Shown here one piece after another: positions 35,329 through 45,066 of a DNA stretch of 64,000 bases; positions within the stretch are counted from its first letter, which is position 1; each line of letters begins with the position of its first letter. Source of the DNA: Stappia sp. BW2 (GTDB lineage Bacteria; Pseudomonadota; Alphaproteobacteria; Rhizobiales; Stappiaceae); contig NZ_VIRG01000052.1 in the NCBI RefSeq assembly GCF_008107695.1, positions 1 to 64,000 on the forward strand. Reading direction: 5' to 3'. A program made the translations under genes and the position numbers. The notes under the pieces were generated by a model, which worked only from the letters and a program-made list of their open reading frames with translations, made no database searches and was not told where the DNA came from.

Positions 35329-35868
35329 TCAGGTGCTTTTCAGCGTGCGCAGCGCAGAGATCATTTCGTCCGAATCCCACACCCGGTCCCCGATGGCGGC
35401 AAGGATAACCTTGCCGGTGCCGTCCAGAATGTAGGTCACCGGCAGGCCGCGCAGAAACCAGGTGCTGGGCATGGCCTTGTCCGTGTCCATCAGGACGGTG
35501 AGGCCGTCATGGTCGAACTCATCCAGAAAGCCTTCGATCCGGTCCTGCCGGTCGCCGACGTTGACGGCAAGCACCTCGAACCCTTCGGGGCCAAGTTCCT
35601 GGCCAAGACGCGCCAGCCCGGGCATTTCCTTTCGGCAGGGTGGGCACCATGTTGCCCAGAACGAGACCAGCAGGACCTTTCCGGAATAGTCGGAGAGCGT
35701 GTGAACGGTGCCGTCAGGGTCGGGCAGGTCGAGTTTTGGTTGGATGGTAAAGCCCGGTTCGGCCAAGCCAAGCCGGAAGAATTTGTCGCCTGCCGCAAAC
35801 GCTGTTCCCGGCAGCAAGGCCATTGCCGCGCTGCCTGCCAGAAGATCCCGTCGATTCAAGTGTGTCAT
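35329..35868 (-). CDS. TlpA/ResA-like thioredoxin-family protein
   Basis: This 179-residue exported thiol-disulfide protein has the active site WATWCPPCRKEM (C75 and C78), followed by the TlpA-type cis-proline block. The N-terminus NRRDLLAGSAAMALL resembles a twin-arginine signal, so it may be exported folded by Tat; this is inferred. Such proteins reduce periplasmic disulfides, for example in cytochrome c or copper-site assembly. It is convergent with hmuV and has no operon partner in view. Confidence 0.88.
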   Translation of the reverse strand: MTHLNRRDLLAGSAAMALLPGTAFAAGDKFFRLGLAEPGFTIQPKLDLPDPDGTVHTLSDYSGKVLLVSFWATWCPPCRKEMPGLARLGQELGPEGFEVLAVNVGDRQDRIEGFLDEFDHDGLTVLMDTDKAMPSTWFLRGLPVTYILDGTGKVILAAIGDRVWDSDEMISALRTLKST

Positions 35869-35940
35869 GCCCGTAGTCTCGCCTTACCGCGTTCCAGTAC
35901 AGGCGAACGTAAGCGGAGCAGGGCAAATTGAAAGGCAAAT

Positions 35941-35979
35941 GGGATCACATTGCGCACACAGTGGCGCGAGTGTGATCCC
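35941..35979 (-). terminator. Hairpin at the end of the smo-mtlK operon
   Basis: GGGATCACA (35941-35949) and TGTGATCCC (35971-35979) form a perfect 9-bp stem 44 bp past the mtlK stop. On the minus strand it is followed by ATTTGCCTTTC, a weak T-tract. It probably ends the polyol operon. Confidence 0.6.
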
Positions 35980-36022
35980 TTGTCAGTGAGTGGGGCCTTG
36001 TCTGGAACGCGGCCGTGCCGCT

Positions 36023-37498
36023 TTAAAACCGGCCGTCGATATAGGCTGTCAGCGTTTCGGCAACACCCTTCTCGGCGATCATCTTTGCAGCAAAGCCAAA
36101 GGCCTTCAGGAAGGTTGCCTCGGAGGCAAGGCCGCCGAAGAGCTCCGGTATTTCGCTGTCATTCGTGTTGCCGGTATAAACGCTATTCGCCCAGGACTTC
36201 AGGAGGTCTGCGTTGTTGTCTTCGATGACATGCGGCTCTCCAGCCTCGTTGTGGCCGAGACAGTAGCGGCACCACAGCGCCGTTTCGAGGGCCAGTCCCG
36301 CAATTGGCAGTCCCTTGTCGAGGCGGTCCTGGATCGACGGCAAGATGAACTTCGGCTGCCGGTTGGAGCCGTCAAGGCAAAGACGGGGGATCGTGTCCCC
36401 CACGGCCGGATTGGAGAAACGCTCCATCACGGTGGTGAGGTAGGTCTGAAAACTGACGCCAGGAATTTCCGGTACCGTGGGCAGGATTTCGTCTTCTTCC
36501 AGCTTTTTCAGAAAGGCGCGGATCAGCGGGTCGGCCATGGCATCGTGGACGAAGTAGTGCCCCAGCAAAGCCCCCGGATAGGCAATGGCCGCGTGGCCAC
36601 CATTGAGAATGCGCAGCTTCATCAGTTCGTAAGGGGCGACATCATCGACGAATTCGACGCCGACCTTTTCCAGAGCCGGACGGCCGGCCGGAAAGTGATC
36701 CTCCAGCACCCATTGGCGGAAGGGTTCGCAGACGACGGGAGCGGCATCGGTCAGGCCGAAACGCTCCTGCACCAGGGTGCGTTCGCGGTCACCGGTCGCC
36801 GGCGTGATGCAGTCGACCATCCCGTTCGGAAAGGCGACGTTGTCGGCAATCCAGCTTCCGGCTTCCTGTGACAGCGCCTTGGCGAACCCGGCAACGGCCT
36901 GTTTCGCCATGTGGCCGTTTTCCGGCAGGTTGTCGCAGGACATTACGGTGAAGGGGGCAATACCCTTGTCGCGGCGCGCCAGCAGGGCGGCCACAAGCAC
37001 GCCGAAAACCGTTTGAGGGGCATCGGGCGAAGCCAGATCCGCCTGAATGTCCGCGTGGTTGACATCAAACCCACCGGTGTTCGGATCGACAAAGTAACCG
37101 CCTTCGGTGATCGTCAGCGAGACAATGCGGATATCCGGGTCGCCAAGGCGCGCGATCAGCGCTTGCGGGTCCACATCGACAAAGTCGATCATGGCACCGC
37201 AGACCTGCGCGCTCAGGCCGTCCGGATCGAGTTCGACCACGGTCGTCAGCCAGTCCTGGCCTTGCAGGCGTTCGCGCATGGCCTTGTCATAGGGCTTCAG
37301 GCCTGCGCCGACGATGGCCCAGTCATGGCCTTCGCCGAGATCGAACAGCTTGCTCAGGTAGATGGCCTGATGCGCGCGGTGAAAATTGCCGACACCGATG
37401 TGAAGGATGCCGGGGGAAAGGTCCGACCGGCTGTAAGCCGGGGCCTTGACGGTTTCGGGAAGACTGGTGAGCACAGTTTCATCTAGTTTTTGGGTCAT
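36023..37498 (-). CDS. mtlK: Mannitol 2-dehydrogenase (polyol long-chain dehydrogenase)
   Basis: This 491-residue protein of the mannitol dehydrogenase/fructuronate reductase family oxidises D-mannitol (or D-arabinitol) to the ketose with NAD. Blocks include the N-terminal ILHIGVGNFHRAHQA, VSLTITEGGYFVD, the catalytic-region lysine in ELMKLRILNGGHAAIAYPG, and RFSNPAVGDTIPRLCLDG. It is the last gene of the smo operon, 3 bp after smoS, matching the gene order recalled for Rhodobacter sphaeroides. Confidence 0.94.
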   Translation of the reverse strand: MTQKLDETVLTSLPETVKAPAYSRSDLSPGILHIGVGNFHRAHQAIYLSKLFDLGEGHDWAIVGAGLKPYDKAMRERLQGQDWLTTVVELDPDGLSAQVCGAMIDFVDVDPQALIARLGDPDIRIVSLTITEGGYFVDPNTGGFDVNHADIQADLASPDAPQTVFGVLVAALLARRDKGIAPFTVMSCDNLPENGHMAKQAVAGFAKALSQEAGSWIADNVAFPNGMVDCITPATGDRERTLVQERFGLTDAAPVVCEPFRQWVLEDHFPAGRPALEKVGVEFVDDVAPYELMKLRILNGGHAAIAYPGALLGHYFVHDAMADPLIRAFLKKLEEDEILPTVPEIPGVSFQTYLTTVMERFSNPAVGDTIPRLCLDGSNRQPKFILPSIQDRLDKGLPIAGLALETALWCRYCLGHNEAGEPHVIEDNNADLLKSWANSVYTGNTNDSEIPELFGGLASEATFLKAFGFAAKMIAEKGVAETLTAYIDGRF

Positions 37499-37501
37499 TG
37501 G

Positions 37502-38271
37502 TCAGCTCATCCAGTTGCCGCCATCGACGTTGTAGGTCTGGGATACGATGTAATCCGCGTCTTTCGACGCCAGGAAAACGGCCATACCGGTGAGGTCTTC
37601 GGCGGTGCCCAAACGCCCGAACGGCACGGAGGCTCCAACCTGGGCTTTCTTTTCGCCGGGCTGCAGGCCCTCGTACTTCGCGAACATCGAATCCACGTGG
37701 TCCCAGTGCTCGCCGTCGACGACGCCGGGAGCGATGGCATTCACGTTGATGCCATGTTCGATCAGGTTAAGGCCCGCCGACTGGGTCAGGCTGATGACGG
37801 CGGCCTTGGTGGCGCAATAGATGCCCACCAGCGCTTCGCCGCGCCGGCCCGCCTGGCTGGCCATGTTGATGATCTTGCCTCCCTGACCGCGCCTGATCAT
37901 CGATTTCGCCGCGGCCTGCATCATGAACAGTGTTCCGGCGACGTTTATGTCGAACAGGCGCTGGTAGCTTTCGCGGGTGATCTCGACAATCGGTGCGAGA
38001 TCGAACAGCGCTGCGTTGTTGACCAGGATGTCGAGCCCGCCGGTCTTCTCCTCCACGGCCGCAATGGCCGCGTCGATGGAGGACTGGTCGGTGACGTCCA
38101 GCTGAATGGCATAGGCGTTTGGGCCGATGTCGCGCGCTGCGGCTTCGGCGCCCTTCAGGTTGATGTCGGCAATCGCCACCTGAGCCCCTTCTTCCACAAA
38201 CCGCGCGGCAAAGGCCTTGCCGATCCCCCGGGCCGATCCGGTTATCAGCGCTGATTTCCCTGCAAGTCGGC

Positions 38272-38275
<4 letters not shown>
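37502..38275 (-). CDS. smoS: Sorbitol dehydrogenase SmoS (SDR family)
   Basis: This is a 257-residue classical SDR with Rossmann motif [23 protein letters not shown] and catalytic YCATKAAVI (Tyr/Lys). In the polyol operon this family oxidises D-sorbitol (glucitol) to D-fructose or galactitol to tagatose with NAD. It overlaps smoK by 4 bp at its start and lies 3 bp before mtlK, so the operon makes two polyol dehydrogenases together with their importer. Confidence 0.93.
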
Positions 38276-39276
<1,001 letters not shown>

Positions 39277-39287
39277 GTTCAGGTCTC

Positions 39288-40118
39288 CTATTTAACCGCG
39301 CCGAAGGTCAGGCCGCGTACGAGCTGTTTCTGGCTGAACCAGCCGATGATGAGGATCGGGGCGATTGCCATTGTCGAGGCAGCGCTCAGCTTTGCGTAGA
39401 ACAGGCCTTCCGGGCTGGAATAGCTTGCAATGAAAGCGGTGAGGGGGGCGGCGTCGACTGCCGTCAGGTTCAACGTCCAGAACGCTTCGTTCCAGGACAG
39501 GATGATGTTGAGCAGCAGGGTCGAGGCAATACCGGGCACCGCCATGGGTGTCAGCACATAGATGATCTCGGACCAGAGCTCGGCACCGTCCATGCGCGCG
39601 GCTTCCAGGATTTCGCCCGGAATTTCGCGGAAGTAGGTGAACAGCATCCAGACGATGATCGGCAGGTTGATGAGGGTGAGCACCATCACGAGGCCGACGC
39701 GTGTGTCGAGAAGCCCCGTATCCCGGAACAGGAGATAGATCGGGATCAGCACGCCGACCGGCGGAAGCATCTTGGTGGACAGCATCCACATCAGGACGTC
39801 CTTGGTGCGCTTGCCGGGCACGAAGGCCATGGACCAGGCGGCCGGTATCGCGATCAGCAGACCCAGCAGGGTGGAGCCGAAGGAGATGATGACCGAATTG
39901 GAGAAGTGCCGGAAATAGTCCGAACGCTCCTGGACCGTGCTGTAGTTTTCCAGAGTCCAGTCGAAAAACAGGAAGCTGGGAGGAGACGCAATGGCTTCTG
40001 CTTCCGTCTTGAAACTGGTCAACACGGTCCACAGGATCGGGAAGAAGATGGCGATGCCGACGGCCCAAGCACAGATGGTGACGAGGGCCTTGCGGCGGTT
40101 GGAGACTGCTCGCGCCAT
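39288..40118 (-). CDS. smoG: Polyol ABC transporter permease SmoG
   Basis: This 276-residue MalG-type permease has six helices and the EAA loop [20 protein letters not shown]. With SmoF it forms the inner-membrane channel for sorbitol and mannitol. It lies 3 bp after smoF. Confidence 0.94.
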   Translation of the reverse strand: MARAVSNRRKALVTICAWAVGIAIFFPILWTVLTSFKTEAEAIASPPSFLFFDWTLENYSTVQERSDYFRHFSNSVIISFGSTLLGLLIAIPAAWSMAFVPGKRTKDVLMWMLSTKMLPPVGVLIPIYLLFRDTGLLDTRVGLVMVLTLINLPIIVWMLFTYFREIPGEILEAARMDGAELWSEIIYVLTPMAVPGIASTLLLNIILSWNEAFWTLNLTAVDAAPLTAFIASYSSPEGLFYAKLSAASTMAIAPILIIGWFSQKQLVRGLTFGAVK

Positions 40119-40121
40119 GGG

Positions 40122-40994
40122 TCAGGCCTCCAGGTTCTTGCCGATCATCCGCATCAGGAAGATCGCAACGATGTTGGCGAGGATAATGGCGACCACACCG
40201 CCGGCCGATCCGCCGCCGACGTCAAACTGCAACAGCGACTGGGCGTAGATCAGGTAGGTGAGGTTGGTCGAGGCATAGCCAGGACCGCCATTGGTGGTGA
40301 CGAGAATTTCAGCGAAAACCGACAGCAGGAAGATCGTCTGGATCAGGATCACAACGGTGATCGAGCGGGCCAGATGCGGCACCATGATGAAGACGAAGCG
40401 GTTCAGGAAGTTGGCGCCATCCATTTCGGCCGCTTCCAGCTGTTCGCTGTCCAGCGACTGCAGGGCGGTAAGCAGGATGAGCGTTGCAAAGGGTAACCAC
40501 TGCCAGGCAACGATCAGGATGATCGAGAAAAGCGGTGCGTGGGACAGAAAGTCGAACGGCTGCAGACCGAGAAATTTCGCGAAGTAGGCGAACAGGCCGT
40601 TGACCGGGTTCATGAACATGTTCTTCCACACCAGCGCGGAGACCGTCGGCATGACGAAGAACGGGGCGATGACCAGAATGCGCACGATCCCCTGGCCCCA
40701 GAAGGGCTGGTCGAGCAGCAGGGCCAGAAGCACACCGCCGATAATGGTGATCAGAAGGACGCCCCCGACAAGCAACAGGGTGTTCGTCAGCGCTGCGAAG
40801 AAGGCCGGATCTGTGAGGAAGAACTCGTAGTTGGTCCAGCCGGTCCACTCTTCCATTCCCGGAATGAGCAGGTTGTAGCGCAGGAAAGAGAAATAGAGCG
40901 TCATCGACAGCGGGATGATCATCCAACCCAGCAGCAGCAGAACTGCCGGGGAGATCATCAAACGGGCCGCCGCCCGTGAGTGTTGGGTAGCCAT
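40122..40994 (-). CDS. smoF: Polyol ABC transporter permease SmoF
   Basis: This 290-residue MalF-type permease has six helices. The EAA loop is QLEAAEMDGANFLNRFVFI, near residue 200. It pairs with SmoG. It lies about 85 bp after smoE, a gap that could hold a processing or attenuation site to lower membrane-gene expression relative to the binding protein. Confidence 0.94.
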   Translation of the reverse strand: MATQHSRAAARLMISPAVLLLLGWMIIPLSMTLYFSFLRYNLLIPGMEEWTGWTNYEFFLTDPAFFAALTNTLLLVGGVLLITIIGGVLLALLLDQPFWGQGIVRILVIAPFFVMPTVSALVWKNMFMNPVNGLFAYFAKFLGLQPFDFLSHAPLFSIILIVAWQWLPFATLILLTALQSLDSEQLEAAEMDGANFLNRFVFIMVPHLARSITVVILIQTIFLLSVFAEILVTTNGGPGYASTNLTYLIYAQSLLQFDVGGGSAGGVVAIILANIVAIFLMRMIGKNLEA

Positions 40995-41079
40995 GGTGTG
41001 ACCTTTGCTCGGTCAGAGCTCACGCGGAAGAGGAGGAGACCGGCGGGACGGGCAGACGCCCGCCGGTCCGCGAAGGCTT

Positions 41080-42390
41080 CTACTTAATGTAACCGGCCTT
41101 CTTCATTTCGCGTTCGGTTGCAGCCTGGGCTGCGGCCAGGGCGGCGTCAGCGTCCATGGAGCCTGCAAGGGCAGCAGAGAACACCTGTCCGGTGACCGTT
41201 GCCATGCCCTGGAATTCCGGAATAGCCACGAACTGCACACCGACATAGGGAACCGGCTCGACAGTCGGGTTGTTCGGGTCAGCGGAGTTGATGCTGTCCA
41301 GGGTCATCTTGGCAAAGGGAACCTTCTGGTATTCCGGGTTCTCATAGAGAGACGTCCGGGTTCCCGGAGGAACGTTCGCCCAGCCTTCTTCGGCTGCCAC
41401 CAGTTCCAGGTATTCCTTGGAAGTTGCCCAGTCGATGAACTTCTTCGCCGCGGCTTCCTTCTGGGTGCCGGCCGGAATGGCCAGGGTCCATGCCCACAGC
41501 CAGTTGCTGCGCTTGCCCAGGCCGTTGTCCGGTGCCAGGGCAAAACCGACCTTGTCGGCAACCTGGCTGTCCTTCGGGTTGGTCACGAAGGAGGCCGCCA
41601 CGGTGGCGTCGATCCACATGCCGCATTTGCCGGTCTGGAACAGCGCCAGGTTTTCGTTGAAGCCGTTGGAAGACGCGCCCGGAGGGCCTGCTTCGTTCAT
41701 CACGTCGAGATAGGTGGTCAGGGTCTCTTTCCACTCCGGCGTGTTGAACTGCGGGTTCCAGTCCATGTCGAACCAGCGCGCGCCGAAGGAGTTCGACATG
41801 GCCGTCAGGAACGCCATGTTTTCACCCCAACCGGCCTTGCCGCGCAGGCAGATGCCGTAGATTTCGTTTTCCTTGTCCGTCATTGCCTTTGCGGCTTTGA
41901 CGATAAAGTCCCAGGTCGGGGCTTCCGGCATTTCCAGGCCGGCTTTTTCCATCAGGTCGGTGCGGTACATGACCATGGAGCTTTCGCCGTAGAACGGGGC
42001 TGCATAGAGCTCGCCGTCAACGGTCAGGCCGCCGCGAATAGCCGGCAGAAGGTCATCCACGTCATAGCTTTCCGGCAGGTCGTTCAGGGAAACGAGCCAG
42101 CCCTGCTTGCCCCAGATCGGAACCTCGTAGGTGCCGATGGTCATGACGTCGAACTGGCCACCCTTGGTGGCGACATCCGTGGTGACGCGCTGGCGGAGAA
42201 CGTTCTCCTCCATGGTCAGCCATTTGACTTCGATGTCGGGGTTCTTGTCGGTGAAGTCCTTCGTCAGACCCTGCATGCGGATCATGTCGCCGTTGTTCAC
42301 GGTTGCGATGGTGATGGTTTCTGCAGATGCGGATGCGCATAGCGCCGCCATTGCACATGCGCTGAGCAGCGCACGGGTATGAAATGCCAT
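41080..42390 (-). CDS. smoE: Polyol ABC transporter substrate-binding protein SmoE
   Basis: This 436-residue family-1 periplasmic binding protein has a signal peptide MAFHTRALLSACAMAALCAS, cleaved near SASAE. The mature part begins TITIATVNNGDMIRMQGLTKDF, typical of polyol binders. The start at 42390 is supported by GGAGG just upstream. It binds sorbitol or mannitol and is the first structural gene of the operon. Candidate operator and promoter sequences lie in the 90 bp before it. Confidence 0.94.
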   Translation of the reverse strand: MAFHTRALLSACAMAALCASASAETITIATVNNGDMIRMQGLTKDFTDKNPDIEVKWLTMEENVLRQRVTTDVATKGGQFDVMTIGTYEVPIWGKQGWLVSLNDLPESYDVDDLLPAIRGGLTVDGELYAAPFYGESSMVMYRTDLMEKAGLEMPEAPTWDFIVKAAKAMTDKENEIYGICLRGKAGWGENMAFLTAMSNSFGARWFDMDWNPQFNTPEWKETLTTYLDVMNEAGPPGASSNGFNENLALFQTGKCGMWIDATVAASFVTNPKDSQVADKVGFALAPDNGLGKRSNWLWAWTLAIPAGTQKEAAAKKFIDWATSKEYLELVAAEEGWANVPPGTRTSLYENPEYQKVPFAKMTLDSINSADPNNPTVEPVPYVGVQFVAIPEFQGMATVTGQVFSAALAGSMDADAALAAAQAATEREMKKAGYIK

Positions 42391-42412
42391 ATTTTCCTCC
42401 CAGGCGAGATTG

Positions 42413-42422
42413 GGCAATTGCC
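42413..42422. promoter_or_regulatory. Candidate operator upstream of smoE
   Basis: GGCAATTGCC is a perfect 10-bp palindrome 23 bp before the smoE start. The adjacent GCGGGCAAATATTCGC (42429-42444) is a looser dyad. The SorC-type regulator encoded upstream is the likely binder. This is a weak, sequence-only suggestion. Confidence 0.3.
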
Positions 42423-42487
42423 ATTCTTGCGGGCAAATATTCGCTCGATTGCTGACCTTGAGTCAAGGCGTGAATCGCCTAAAATTA

Positions 42488-42521
42488 AAAAGGCTTCTCG
42501 CTGCGCTGCGAAAAGCCTTTT
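42488..42521 (-). terminator. Intrinsic terminator of the SorC-type regulator gene
   Basis: AAAAGGCTT (42488-42496) pairs with AAGCCTTTT (42513-42521), and inner bases TCGC/GCGA extend the stem past one mismatch. On the minus strand a run of T follows the stem, 34 bp after the regulator stop. It separates regulator transcription from the smoE promoter. Confidence 0.85.
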
Positions 42522-42554
42522 AAATACAATTCGTTATGTGAAATGGGAAAAAGC

Positions 42555-43511
42555 TCAGAGCTTGAGCAATTGCTCAGCAGTCGTCTCGTTTGTGATCAGG
42601 CAATTCACAAATTTGCCGTTCAAGGCCCCCAGCATGGCAGGCACCTTGCCGTCGCCTGCCGCGATCCCGTAAACCGGTTTTTCCCCCGCCGGAAGCAGAG
42701 GAGCACTGGCCACAAGGTCGTTGGTAAGTCCTTCGACAAGCGCGCCTTTCCGGTCGTAGACCCAGCTCGTGATCTCGCCGATGGCGCCGGCTTTTTCCAG
42801 GGCGCGCATTTCGTCGTGGCTGACGAATCCATCAACCGTCAGCGGTGCGGTCGGACCCATGTTGCCGATGCCGACGAAGGTGACGTCCGCCTGACGGATG
42901 AGATCGAGGATATTGTGCACCGCTTCCTGATTGTGCAGGAGCTGCAGCTCCTCGCGGGAGCGGGCGAACACGGGCAGGGGCATCGGGTAGTGCCGGGCAT
43001 TGATACGGTCGGCGAGCCGGATGATGACGTTGTAGGCCGAGGCCGAGCCGTCCGACATCATGTTGCCCAGAAGCGAGACGATGCGGTGCTGCGGACAGTC
43101 CATCAGCGGCAGCTGGTCGACCGAGGCACGCAGCGCGCGCCCTGTTCCGTAGGCGATGATCTTCGGTGTCTGGGAGCGAAACTGACGCTCCATCTCGGCT
43201 GCCGCCGCCAGCGCAATGCCGACTGTGGAGGACGGGGCGTCAGGGTCACTGGGAACGACTTCGCAGCTCTGCAGGCCGAAACGGTCGGTCAGGCGGCTGC
43301 TCAATTCCATACAATGGGCAATCGGATGATCGAGCCGCACCTTGATCAGCCGCTCGCTGACGGCAAGCGAGACCAGCCGCTGCGCCGATTGCCGGGAAAC
43401 GCCAAGCTTGCGGGCGATTTCGTCCTGGGTGTTGCCGGCAACATAGTATAACCAGCCGGCGCGGGCGGCATCATCGAGACGTGATGCCTCGGCAGGAATT
43501 TTATGTTTCAT
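42555..43511 (-). CDS. smoC: SorC/DeoR-type sugar-binding transcriptional regulator
   Basis: This is a 318-residue regulator with an N-terminal HTH (about 18-60; TQDEIARKLGVSRQSAQRLVSL) and a C-terminal phosphosugar-binding domain of the SorC family, including FVGIGNMGPTAPLTVDGF and YGIAAGDGKVPAMLGALNG. It lies directly upstream of smoEFGKS-mtlK and should control the operon in response to a polyol or ketose phosphate. The symbol follows the Rhodobacter smo locus and is tentative. Confidence 0.88.
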   Translation of the reverse strand: MKHKIPAEASRLDDAARAGWLYYVAGNTQDEIARKLGVSRQSAQRLVSLAVSERLIKVRLDHPIAHCMELSSRLTDRFGLQSCEVVPSDPDAPSSTVGIALAAAAEMERQFRSQTPKIIAYGTGRALRASVDQLPLMDCPQHRIVSLLGNMMSDGSASAYNVIIRLADRINARHYPMPLPVFARSREELQLLHNQEAVHNILDLIRQADVTFVGIGNMGPTAPLTVDGFVSHDEMRALEKAGAIGEITSWVYDRKGALVEGLTNDLVASAPLLPAGEKPVYGIAAGDGKVPAMLGALNGKFVNCLITNETTAEQLLKL

Positions 43512-43512
43512 T

Positions 43513-44193
43513 TCAGGTGCCGTTCTTCTTCAGATCCGGCCTAAGCTGAAAGAATTCGCCGAAAGATGCAAACAGTTGCGCGGCACCAGCCCCGGCGTCG
43601 GGGGAATTCGCGAGGCCTGTCAGGTGTGATCCGCCAATGAAACGATAGACTTCCATACCGGCGGCCAGCCCGGCCTTTATGCCGTTTTCGCTGTCCTCGA
43701 TCACCAGGCAGCGCTCGGGCGAAACGCCATGTTTTTTCGCCGCCAGAAGGAACAGGTCCGGTGCGGGCTTGCCGTGGGCAACCTCGGAGGCCGTCGTGGT
43801 GCGCCCGGCAAACAGGTCCGTCAGCCCGGTGATTTCCAGCGACTTGGCAAGCCGCGGCGGACTGGAACTGGTGGCAAGGCAATAGTTCACGGCAAGACCC
43901 TCGATCACTTGCCGCACACCCTTGACCGGCCGGAGCTCCGTTTCAAAGGCGCTGAGAAGATTGGCCCGGTAAGCGGTTTCGAATTCCGGCGGCAAGTCGA
44001 CGCCGAATTCCTGGCGGATCTGCTGCAGGACAACCGGATAGCTTCGGCCCAGGAAATGGTGAGCGACATAGTCCATGGTGATATGAACATTGCGCGTCGC
44101 AAGCTCCGCCACCAGCATGCGCGCACTGATGACCTCGCTGTCGATGAGGACACCGTCACAGTCGAAGATGACAAGGTCGATTGGCTGATTCAA
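43513..44193 (-). CDS. HAD-superfamily phosphatase (beta-phosphoglucomutase-like subfamily)
   Basis: This 226-residue haloacid-dehalogenase-family hydrolase has motif I DLVIFDCDGVLIDSEV (both catalytic aspartates), motif II LATSSSP, and motif IV VIEDSENGIKAG. It should hydrolyse a small sugar phosphate. The start is probably TTG at 44193, because motif I follows at once; the upstream frame runs into a palindromic repeat. It lies 1 bp before the SorC-type gene, so the two are cotranscribed. It may act on a phosphorylated sugar linked to polyol catabolism, which is inference. Confidence 0.85.
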   Translation of the reverse strand: MNQPIDLVIFDCDGVLIDSEVISARMLVAELATRNVHITMDYVAHHFLGRSYPVVLQQIRQEFGVDLPPEFETAYRANLLSAFETELRPVKGVRQVIEGLAVNYCLATSSSPPRLAKSLEITGLTDLFAGRTTTASEVAHGKPAPDLFLLAAKKHGVSPERCLVIEDSENGIKAGLAAGMEVYRFIGGSHLTGLANSPDAGAGAAQLFASFGEFFQLRPDLKKNGT

Positions 44194-44241
44194 GCTCGGG
44201 GTTCCTGGCTTACGATTGTTTTTGGTGTCTAGAAGCAAGTC

Positions 44242-44355
44242 CCCCTCATCCTGAGGAGGACCGTCAGGTCCGTCTCGAAGGATGGGCAGCACACTCGGGA
44301 GCAAGCGGCCCATCCTTCGAGACAGCGCTGTCGCGCTTCCTCAGGATGAGGAGGG
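44242..44355. repeat. MITE-like palindromic repeat, copy 1
   Basis: This is a 114-bp element with long inverted arms: CCTCATCCTGAGGA ... TCCTCAGGATGAGG on the outside and TCGAAGGATGGGC ... GCCCATCCTTCGA on the inside. The same element occurs at 59676-59784. The core words match a repeat I recall as widespread between genes in Rhizobiales-type genomes. It has no coding capacity and could form a long stem in RNA. Confidence 0.9.
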
Positions 44356-44397
44356 GCATTGGAAAGTGCATTGATCCTGCACGCCGTCGCGGCCGCG

Positions 44398-45066
44398 TCA
44401 ACCGAACCAGCGCTTCAGCCAGCGGCGGAACCCGCTTGTGGCTTCGCTCGCACGGCGGTGGGCGCTGGCGCGGGCCTGTTCGGCGCTGTCGCCGACGTCG
44501 TCCATGAAGTCGTCGATACCGTCGACCACAGGGTCGATCCGCCTTTTCTTGAAGGCATTGACGGTCTTGATGATCAGGTAGGCCAGGACCACCAGCACCA
44601 GAATGAACAGGATGTTGAACCAGGGGATCAGGAACACATCCGGCCCGGAGACGACCTCGATGCTGATCGCATTGGGAAAGATCGTGAACAGTTCCACCCG
44701 CCAGCCGTAATGGGTGACGGCGATCCAGACATCGTCGCTTTTCTTGGCCAGATCCTGTGCCTGGGCGGTTATGTTGCTGCTGTCGAACTTGAAATAGGGC
44801 GGCCAGCCCCAGTCGGTGTCCTCGTTGCGGTAGACCCTCGGCTTGCCATTGGGCCAGACCGTGTTGATGAAGCGGACGTCCCTGGTCCAGTTCTGGTTGG
44901 TGCCCGCGTCGGGGGCTGCCCAGAACAGGGAGGAGGAGCCGATGTCCATGCGTTTGACGTCAGTGCCGACAATCCGCACGACGTCGCGGCCGGGCAGCGT
45001 GTAATGGAGGAAAGCGACAAGGATCAGCAGGAGCGGAATGCCGATTATCCATTTGATCCATTTCAT
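44398..45066 (-). CDS. DUF1523-family membrane protein
   Basis: This 222-residue protein has an N-terminal membrane helix (about residues 5-22, then LPGRDVVRIVGTDVKRMD) and a second helix near 145-168 (FNILFILVLVVLAYLIIK). The roughly 120 residues between them probably lie in the periplasm. The C-terminus is charged and cytoplasmic. The N-terminal part resembles DUF1523, whose function is unknown. It is the last gene of the five-gene operon headed by the coiled-coil protein and overlaps the preceding gene by 4 bp. It may anchor the ATPase complex to the membrane, which is inference. Confidence 0.85.
   Translation of the reverse strand: MKWIKWIIGIPLLLILVAFLHYTLPGRDVVRIVGTDVKRMDIGSSSLFWAAPDAGTNQNWTRDVRFINTVWPNGKPRVYRNEDTDWGWPPYFKFDSSNITAQAQDLAKKSDDVWIAVTHYGWRVELFTIFPNAISIEVVSGPDVFLIPWFNILFILVLVVLAYLIIKTVNAFKKRRIDPVVDGIDDFMDDVGDSAEQARASAHRRASEATSGFRRWLKRWFG

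Noticed and set aside
41005-42342. 445-codon open frame opposite smoE
   Set aside because: Shadow of the binding-protein gene, without recognisable motif.
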